From Bacteroidales bacterium (GTDB taxonomy: Bacteria > Bacteroidota > Bacteroidia > Bacteroidales > VadinHA17), in NCBI GenBank assembly GCA_020353115.1, contig CP070687.1:1468652-1480686 (forward strand): 12,035 nt of DNA. The letters are read 5' to 3'. A program made the position numbers and the translations under genes. Every line of letters begins with the position of its first letter. The first letter of the stretch is position 1. Of this stretch, positions 6,818 through 12,035 are shown in pieces. Below the pieces are notes generated by a model. The model did not search any database and was not told the origin of the DNA. It saw nothing but the letters and a program-made list of their open reading frames with translations.

Positions 6818-7048
6818 TTCAACATCCACTTACGGCATTATCCTGATTAAGATCCATGGAACTACCTGTATCATTACGGGCAAACAACACTTTCCCGAAA
6901 AGGTCCGCTATTGCTGTAATCGGAAATTTTCGTATTTTGCAAATTAGCCGATCAGATGATTCATTAATTCGGCAACACCGGATAAGCGGATAGATCGTTT
7001 ATTAATCCATGACTTACCCGGAGTGTTAACAAAAACCAGTCCTTAAAA
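6818..7048. other. 231-bp intergenic region between radA and the DUF4197 gene
   Basis: No convincing gene, RNA or strong terminator is visible. It holds a promoter-like element at 6910-6940 and a weak inverted repeat, GCCGA (6947-6951) with TCGGC (6969-6973): a 5-bp stem with a 17-nt loop just after the putative -7 box. If transcription starts near 6945, the DUF4197 mRNA would have a leader of about 100 nt. Confidence 0.5.
6910..6940 (+). promoter_or_regulatory. Putative promoter for the DUF4197 lipoprotein gene
   Basis: ATTG at 6910-6913, then 19 nt, then TATTTTGC at 6933-6940. The second element resembles the Bacteroidota -7 box but has one T fewer than TAnnTTTG. Position and spacing fit the phylum pattern. 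Assigned by eye only. Confidence 0.35.
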
Positions 7049-7759
7049 ATGAAAAAGATCATTACATTATTAATATCATTTACCCTGATCCTTTACGGAT
7101 GCGATATACTGAAAGAGCTGGAAGTCTCCACCACCTCAGGATCTGAATTGACCACAGATGAGATAGTTCAGGGATTAAAAGAAGCCCTGCGTGTCGGAAC
7201 CAACAATGCCATAACAACGCTTAGTAGAGAGAATGGCTTTTACGGAGATCCTCAACTGAAAATCCCGTTTCCAGAGGAGGCCGGTGTTGTTGAGGAAAAA
7301 TTAAGATCTGTCGGAATGAATAAACTGGTGGATGATTTCATTATGAATATGAACAGGGGTGCTGAAAAAGCCGTTACCAAAGCGGGTCCTATTTTTATGG
7401 ACGCCATCAGGGAAATTGGCTTTTCAGATGCCAGGAATATCCTCAATGGTCCGGATAATGCTGCTACCGAATATTTCAGAGAAAATACTTCGCAGGAATT
7501 GGCGGATGCCTTCGAACCGGATGTCAGTCAAATCCTTGACCAGGTTAACGTAACGAAATACTGGTCCGATGTTATGTCAACCTATAACAGGATCCCTTTT
7601 ACCCAAAAAGTTGAAACCGATCTTGCAAAATATGTAACGGGTAAAGCCGTTGATGGATTGTTTACCATGCTTGCTGCAGAAGAAAAAAAGATTCGTGAGG
7701 ATCCTGTTGCCCGGGTATCCGATATCCTGAAAAGAGTATTCGGATCGGTTCATTTATAA
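7049..7759 (+). CDS. DUF4197 family lipoprotein
   Basis: A 236-residue exported protein of unknown function, recognised as DUF4197. The N-terminus is a lipoprotein signal: MKK, a hydrophobic stretch, and the lipobox LYGC with Cys18. The mature part is mostly helical and shows family features in order: IVQGLKEALRVGTNNAI (39-55), NGFYGDPQLKIPFP (62-75), NRGAEKAV near 103-110, DARNILNG followed by AATEYFRE, and a C-terminal helical region. No catalytic motif is evident. The residues after Cys18 (DILKEL) are only partly acidic, so surface display is less clear than for the DUF4270 protein. The ATG at 7049 is preceded by an A-rich tract and no Shine-Dalgarno sequence, as is usual in this phylum. 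It is a probable single-gene unit, convergent with the penicillin-binding protein gene 80 bp away. Confidence 0.87.
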   Translation: MKKIITLLISFTLILYGCDILKELEVSTTSGSELTTDEIVQGLKEALRVGTNNAITTLSRENGFYGDPQLKIPFPEEAGVVEEKLRSVGMNKLVDDFIMNMNRGAEKAVTKAGPIFMDAIREIGFSDARNILNGPDNAATEYFRENTSQELADAFEPDVSQILDQVNVTKYWSDVMSTYNRIPFTQKVETDLAKYVTGKAVDGLFTMLAAEEKKIREDPVARVSDILKRVFGSVHL

Positions 7760-7839
7760 GGCAGAAAAGATACATTCTGAGAAGTAATATCTTCATCAGG
7801 GGATTATTTCCGGTATAGCTATCTTCTTTGATGGGCTGT

Positions 7840-10197
7840 TCAGTAGATTACTTCATCAACCTTGTCGAAATCATACTGACGGTTTTCCTGTTCATATTGT
7901 TCGCAATTCAATTCTATCTCAAACTGCAAGGGAGGCTCAAATTTCTCGGTTTGCAGGATACCGAACGATTCATCTTCATAAAGCTTCTTCAGAAAGACAC
8001 CACAGATGGGTAATGCCATATTTGATCCTCCGCCAAGGCTGAGGGTTTCAAAATGTATGCTTCTTTCTTCCCAGCCGGTCCAAACTCCAACAACCAGGCT
8101 GGGCGTTACCGCCATAAACCAGCCGTCGGAATGGTTTTGCGTTGTACCGGTTTTTCCTCCTATCTGGTTCATTAGCTCATATTTCCAACGTATCCTTCCG
8201 GCGGTTCCTTCGGTTATCACACCTTCCAGAAGATTGATCATTAGGTATGCATTTTCCTCACTGATTGCTTCTTCAATTCTGGGCTGGAATCTTGAAATCA
8301 CGTTCCCATTCCTATCCTCAATCCTTGTTACATATAGAGGTTCCGTATACACACCCTTATTGGCAAACGTAGCATAGCTTCCCACCATTTCAGGCAATGA
8401 AATGATTGATGTACCGAGGAATATGGAATTCACCGGATCGATATAACTGCGAAAACCCATTTTCTTCATGACAAGGATTACCGACTGGGGATTAAACCGT
8501 TTCATCAGCCATGCAGAGACATAATTCTCTGAATGAGCGAGTCCCCATTTCAGAGTTACATCCTTACCCCAGAAATCTCTCGGACCCGTACTTTTCGGTG
8601 TCCAGGTCGAATCGTTATCCTTGAATGTTTGTGGAACATTGGGTACTTTATAACAGGGTGAATATCCATCTTGCATGGCCAGCGTATATAAAAAGGGTTT
8701 AATTGTGCTTCCGATTTGCCGTTTTTGTGAATTCACTGCATCGAACTTGAAGTATTTGAAGTCGGGTCCGCCGACATATGCCTTAACATAGCCGCTCCTG
8801 GGATCCATAGCCATCAGGCCGGAGCGGGCAAAATGTTTATAATAGAGGATGGAATCCAACGGTGACATGACGGTATCGATTTCTCCACCCCAGGAAAACA
8901 CAGTCATTTCAACCGGGGTATTAAAGGCAACCACGATCGAATCCTGGGTCATTCCAGACCTTGTCAGGCTTCTGTATCTATCGGTTCGCCTTATAGAAGC
9001 TTGTATTATTGCCTCAACATCTTCCTTTTCAAGGTCATTGGAGAACGGAGGACTTTCCAGATTGGACACTGTTTCCATGAATGCTGGCTGAAGATCCTGA
9101 CCAAGATGTTCCGCGACGGATGCTTCTGCATATTGCTGCATCACCGAGTTAATGGATGTGTAAATTTTTATTCCATCCCTGTAAAGGTTATAGTTTGAGC
9201 CATCCGGCTTTTTATTTTTCCGGCACCAGCCGTATAACGGGTTATTTTCCCATTCATATACTGCTTCATCGAACTGGTCTTTCGTAAAAAAGTCCCTTCT
9301 TCTGGGCTCAGATTTGATCATTGTGGTTCTCAGATACTCTCTGAAGTAGGTGGCCAGCCCGGTAGTATGTCCTTCCTCGCGGAAATCAAGTTCAATGGGC
9401 AAAAGCTTCACAGAATCATAAACCTCCTTCTCCATGTAGCCGTATTTCACCATCTGGGAAAGAACAACGTTCCTTCGCAAAAGGGTCTCATCGTATCTTC
9501 GCCTGGGATTATAATATGCAGAATTCTTCAACATACCTACCAGCATGGCCGATTGTTCCAGGTTTAGCGAATCGGGTGTGGTATTGAAATAAACATACGC
9601 TGCAGATTTGATTCCCACAGCCTGGTAGAGGAAATCAAACACATTCAGGTACATGGTGATAATTTCCTCCTTTGCATAGCTTCTTTCCAGTTTGGTAGCG
9701 GTTTGCCATTCTTTAAATTTGGTAATCCCAAGTTTTACCATTCGTGCCGGTCCAAACCGGTAATATACAGTATCTCTCGGGAAAAGATTTTTCGCCAGCT
9801 GCTGTGAGATAGTACTGCCTCCTCCGGACTGCCTGTGTCTCATAAGTATTGTTTTGATAATAACTCTTGCCAGGCCTTTGGGATCAATTCCCGAATGCCG
9901 GTAAAACCGTATATCCTCAGTGGCAATCAATGCATCCACAACATATGGAGAGATATCATCGTACTCTGTCCAGGTCCTGTTCTGGATAAAAAACTTCCCC
10001 AGTAACATTCCATCCTCGGAATATACTTCTGCTGCCAGATTATTTTCAGGATTTTCAAGTTGTTCAAAGGTTGGCATTGGCCCCAGTTTTTCCCTTGAAA
10101 TAAGGATAAAAAGGGTCATGACTAACACGAAAGGGAAAGCATAAATTCCCCAAAACCAGCGAATATAAACCTTATATTTCGGATTCCGATCCTTCAT
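7840..10197 (-). CDS. mrcA: Bifunctional penicillin-binding protein 1A (glycosyltransferase/transpeptidase)
   Basis: A class A PBP that polymerises lipid II into glycan strands and cross-links the stem peptides; it is anchored in the inner membrane with its domains in the periplasm. Its 785 residues comprise a short cytoplasmic basic tail, a transmembrane helix at about 14-34, a GT51 domain at about 50-240, a linker, and a transpeptidase domain at about 455-735. GT51 motifs: ATEDIRFYRHSGID with catalytic Glu94, GGGSTISQQLAKNLF (125-139), and KEEIITMYLN (176-185) with the second Glu. Transpeptidase motifs: STIK (497-500, nucleophile Ser497), SEN (556-558) and KTGT (682-685). All key residues are intact. 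The C-terminal 50 or so residues are acidic and lack a known domain. The start at 10197 gives a normal N-terminus and has only a weak GGGA upstream. The gene diverges from topA. PBP1B-type proteins are less likely because the N-terminal UB2H region is absent. Confidence 0.95.
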   Translation of the reverse strand: MKDRNPKYKVYIRWFWGIYAFPFVLVMTLFILISREKLGPMPTFEQLENPENNLAAEVYSEDGMLLGKFFIQNRTWTEYDDISPYVVDALIATEDIRFYRHSGIDPKGLARVIIKTILMRHRQSGGGSTISQQLAKNLFPRDTVYYRFGPARMVKLGITKFKEWQTATKLERSYAKEEIITMYLNVFDFLYQAVGIKSAAYVYFNTTPDSLNLEQSAMLVGMLKNSAYYNPRRRYDETLLRRNVVLSQMVKYGYMEKEVYDSVKLLPIELDFREEGHTTGLATYFREYLRTTMIKSEPRRRDFFTKDQFDEAVYEWENNPLYGWCRKNKKPDGSNYNLYRDGIKIYTSINSVMQQYAEASVAEHLGQDLQPAFMETVSNLESPPFSNDLEKEDVEAIIQASIRRTDRYRSLTRSGMTQDSIVVAFNTPVEMTVFSWGGEIDTVMSPLDSILYYKHFARSGLMAMDPRSGYVKAYVGGPDFKYFKFDAVNSQKRQIGSTIKPFLYTLAMQDGYSPCYKVPNVPQTFKDNDSTWTPKSTGPRDFWGKDVTLKWGLAHSENYVSAWLMKRFNPQSVILVMKKMGFRSYIDPVNSIFLGTSIISLPEMVGSYATFANKGVYTEPLYVTRIEDRNGNVISRFQPRIEEAISEENAYLMINLLEGVITEGTAGRIRWKYELMNQIGGKTGTTQNHSDGWFMAVTPSLVVGVWTGWEERSIHFETLSLGGGSNMALPICGVFLKKLYEDESFGILQTEKFEPPLQFEIELNCEQYEQENRQYDFDKVDEVIY

Positions 10198-10220
10198 AAG
10201 AATTCCCGTTTTTTCCTCAT

Positions 10221-10228
10221 CAAAAATA
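10221..10228 (-). promoter_or_regulatory. Putative -7 element for the PBP1A gene
   Basis: On the minus strand, TATTTTTG (10228-10221) matches TAnnTTTG exactly and lies 24 nt before the start codon. No good TTTG or TTG element lies 19-21 nt further upstream, where the sequence is a plain A/T tract. The promoter is therefore only half supported. Confidence 0.3.
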
Positions 10229-10258
10229 GCAATAATTGGAGAATATATTATTTAAAAT

Positions 10259-10290
10259 TTTGTTCGATACTCCCTATTTGCTTTACTTTG
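10259..10290 (+). promoter_or_regulatory. Putative topA promoter
   Basis: TTTG at 10259-10262, then 21 nt, then TACTTTG at 10284-10290. The second element is the phylum -7 box with one T fewer than TAnnTTTG. Transcription would start at about 10294-10297, inside the 14-bp palindrome that follows, with a leader of about 30 nt. Confidence 0.4.
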
Positions 10291-10303
10291 TGAAAATTTT
10301 CAC
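10290..10303. repeat. Perfect 14-bp palindrome GTGAAAATTTTCAC, possible operator
   Basis: The 14 bases read the same on both strands. The site sits in the 128-bp divergent gap between the PBP1A gene and topA, overlaps the last base of the putative topA -7 box, and covers the expected transcript start. The position suits an operator for a dimeric repressor. There is no spacer loop or T-tract, so it is not a terminator. Which protein would bind it is unknown. Confidence 0.4.
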
Positions 10304-10325
10304 CTGATCCAATACATATACGATA

Positions 10326-12035
10326 ATGAGTGAAAATCTTGTAATTGTCGAATCGCCTGCAAAGGCACGGACCATTGAAAAATTCCTGGGAAAGAATTAT
10401 TATGTGGCGTCCAGCTTCGGGCATATCAGAGATCTGGCAAAAAAGAACCTGGGGATTGAGATTGAAAATAGATATAAACCGCAATATATTGTAACATCGG
10501 ATAAAAAGAAAATAGTTGCCGACCTAAAAATGCAGGCAAAGAATGCGAAAAAAGTATGGCTTGCATCCGATGAAGACCGGGAAGGTGAAGCGATTGCCTG
10601 GCATCTGTGTGAGGTTTTGAAACTCGATCCTGAAAACACCAAACGTATCGTTTTCCATGAGATTACAAAAGAAGCCATTCAGAAAGCCATCAAAGAACCC
10701 AGGGGGATAAATCAAAATCTGGTCAATTCGCAGCAGGCACGCCGTATTCTGGATCGTCTGGTTGGTTTTGAATTATCACCAATCCTTTGGAAAAAGGTAC
10801 AGCCTGCCCTGTCGGCCGGACGTGTTCAGTCGGTCGCCGTCCGTTTGCTGGTTGAACGGGAACGTGAAATATACTCTTTTCAACCAACCTCTTCATACCG
10901 TGTTACCGGCCAATTTGAATTTACGGATCGTGAAGGAAAAAAGAACAGTATCGGGGCAGAATTATCGAAAAGATACCCTTCCAGGGAAGAAGCCATCACT
11001 TTTCTTGAAACCTGTAAAAATGCTACCTTTAGGATATCAGACATTGCAGTTAAACCGGTAACCAAATCCCCTGCTCCGCCTTTCACCACCTCAACCCTCC
11101 AGCAGGAAGCCAGCCGTAAACTCGGTTTTTCGGTATCACAAATAATGTCGGTAGCACAGAAACTTTACGAATCGGGAAAGATTACCTATATGCGGACCGA
11201 TTCTGTCAACCTGTCCAATATGGCACTTGGTACGACGAAAAACCTGATTGAACAGGATTTTGGTGTGGAATATTCAAAGACCAGAAAGTATAAAACAAAA
11301 TCCAAGGGAGCACAGGAAGCACATGAAGCAATCCGGCCGACATTTATCACAAACAGGGTTATCTCCGGCAGTGCAGCAGAAAAGAAGCTTTATGAACTCA
11401 TTTGGAAACGTACCGTGGCATCGCAAATGGCTGATGCCCGGATTGAAAAGACTACGGTTACCATAGATGTCTCACCATCGGATGGGAAATTCATAGCTTC
11501 TGGTGAGGTTATCCAGTTCGACGGATTTCTAAAGGTCTATTTCGAATCGAGGGAGGAGGAAAGCATTGAAAACAGGAAAGCGATCCTTCCGCCGTTACAC
11601 TTACAGCAACAATTGTTTTACCAGCATGTTACGGCAATTGAAAAATATACTACGCCCCAATTACGATTTACCGAAGCAACCCTGGTAAAAAAACTGGAAG
11701 AGCTGGGAATTGGCCGTCCGTCGACCTATGCCCCAACCATTTCTACCATCCAGAACAGGGGTTATGTTGTAAAGGAAGACAGGCCTGGAACAGAACGGAA
11801 AGTCAAATCCATTGTCCTGAGAGATGATAGAATCCGGGAAGAGTCAAAATCGGAAATTACCGGCCGTGAAAAGGGGAAACTGTTCCCAAAAGATATCGGG
11901 ATCATTGTGAATGATTTCCTTATCGAGCATTTTGAGGATATAATCAATTTCCATTTTACTGCCAGGGTTGAAAAAGAATTTGATGAAATTGCCCTGGGAA
12001 AACTGGACTGGACAGAGATGATCGATAATTTTTAT
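10326..12035 (+). CDS. topA: DNA topoisomerase I, N-terminal 570 residues (gene cut by window end)
   Basis: A type IA topoisomerase that relaxes negatively supercoiled DNA by transient single-strand cleavage through a 5'-phosphotyrosine link. I translated it from the ATG at 10326; the frame is open without interruption to the last base, giving 570 codons of a protein that is usually about 700-900 residues in bacteria. The TOPRIM domain begins at once with LVIVESPAKA (catalytic Glu9) and contains SDEDREGEAIAWH with the metal-binding D82 and D84. SAGRVQSVAVR is present. The active-site Tyr288 lies in GKITYMRTDSVN, followed later by EAHEAIRPT and GIGRPSTYAPTI. The C-terminal DNA-binding tail is not in the window, so its zinc fingers or basic repeats cannot be judged. 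No Shine-Dalgarno sequence precedes the ATG. It is divergent from the PBP1A gene. Confidence 0.96.
   Translation, partial: MSENLVIVESPAKARTIEKFLGKNYYVASSFGHIRDLAKKNLGIEIENRYKPQYIVTSDKKKIVADLKMQAKNAKKVWLASDEDREGEAIAWHLCEVLKLDPENTKRIVFHEITKEAIQKAIKEPRGINQNLVNSQQARRILDRLVGFELSPILWKKVQPALSAGRVQSVAVRLLVEREREIYSFQPTSSYRVTGQFEFTDREGKKNSIGAELSKRYPSREEAITFLETCKNATFRISDIAVKPVTKSPAPPFTTSTLQQEASRKLGFSVSQIMSVAQKLYESGKITYMRTDSVNLSNMALGTTKNLIEQDFGVEYSKTRKYKTKSKGAQEAHEAIRPTFITNRVISGSAAEKKLYELIWKRTVASQMADARIEKTTVTIDVSPSDGKFIASGEVIQFDGFLKVYFESREEESIENRKAILPPLHLQQQLFYQHVTAIEKYTTPQLRFTEATLVKKLEELGIGRPSTYAPTISTIQNRGYVVKEDRPGTERKVKSIVLRDDRIREESKSEITGREKGKLFPKDIGIIVNDFLIEHFEDIINFHFTARVEKEFDEIALGKLDWTEMIDNFY

Noticed and set aside
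6856..6993. 45-codon open frame starting ATG in the radA-DUF4197 gap
   Set aside because: It has no ribosome site, no recognisable motif or signal peptide, and the putative DUF4197 promoter falls inside it. Its length is easily reached by chance.
7760..7839. Possible bidirectional terminator between the convergent DUF4197 and PBP1A genes
   Set aside because: Only 4-bp stems such as GAAG...CTTC (7782-7795) are present, with no GC-rich hairpin or T-tract. I cannot support a terminator.
10194..10220. Eight-codon upstream frame whose TGA overlaps the PBP1A ATG (minus strand)
   Set aside because: It could act in translational coupling, but the candidate -7 box abuts its ATG, so the start codon would probably lie at or before the transcript start. 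Too short to judge.

Overview
The window looks like a chromosomal housekeeping segment from a member of the Bacteroidota, probably near the Bacteroidales/Marinilabiliales, although I cannot place it to genus. The evidence is a DUF4270 lipoprotein, a short GT5-only 'glycogen synthase' of the kind common in this phylum, a DUF4197 lipoprotein, weak or absent Shine-Dalgarno sequences before most genes, and promoter-like elements of the phylum type (TTTG/TTG, about 19-21 nt, TAnnTTTG). There is no mobile element, CRISPR array, RNA gene or prophage remnant that I can support.

Layout. (1) Bases 1-271 are the 3' end of a dTDP-glucose 4,6-dehydratase gene (rfbB/rmlB) on the plus strand. (2) Convergent to it, on the minus strand, lies a tight two-gene unit: a degenerate GT5-type glycogen synthase homologue (1581-2408), then a DUF4270 lipoprotein (287-1594) whose start overlaps it by 14 bp. 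(3) Diverging from that pair is a plus-strand run, 2581-6817: panC, panD, a flippase-like membrane protein (LPG_synthase_TM family), a stand-alone heptose-1-phosphate nucleotidyltransferase (rfaE2 type) and radA. The membrane protein starts 4 bp after panD, and the rfaE2-type gene overlaps the membrane protein gene by 8 bp. (4) After a 231-bp gap comes a DUF4197 lipoprotein (7049-7759). (5) A bifunctional class A penicillin-binding protein (7840-10197, minus) is convergent to it and divergent from topA. (6) topA starts at 10326 and runs off the window end after 570 intact codons.

How they fit together. PanC and PanD give two consecutive inputs to coenzyme A synthesis: PanD makes beta-alanine and PanC joins it to pantoate. 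RfaE2, RfbB, the flippase-like protein and PBP1A all concern the cell envelope: LPS core heptose, dTDP-sugars, lipid handling and peptidoglycan. RadA and TopA act on DNA in recombination and supercoiling. The window does not show one dedicated novel system. The points most worth a second look are the GlgA homologue, which has lost the usual active-site motifs yet sits in a tight pair with a probable surface lipoprotein; the overlapping flippase/rfaE2 pair; and a perfect 14-bp palindrome at the likely topA transcription start.
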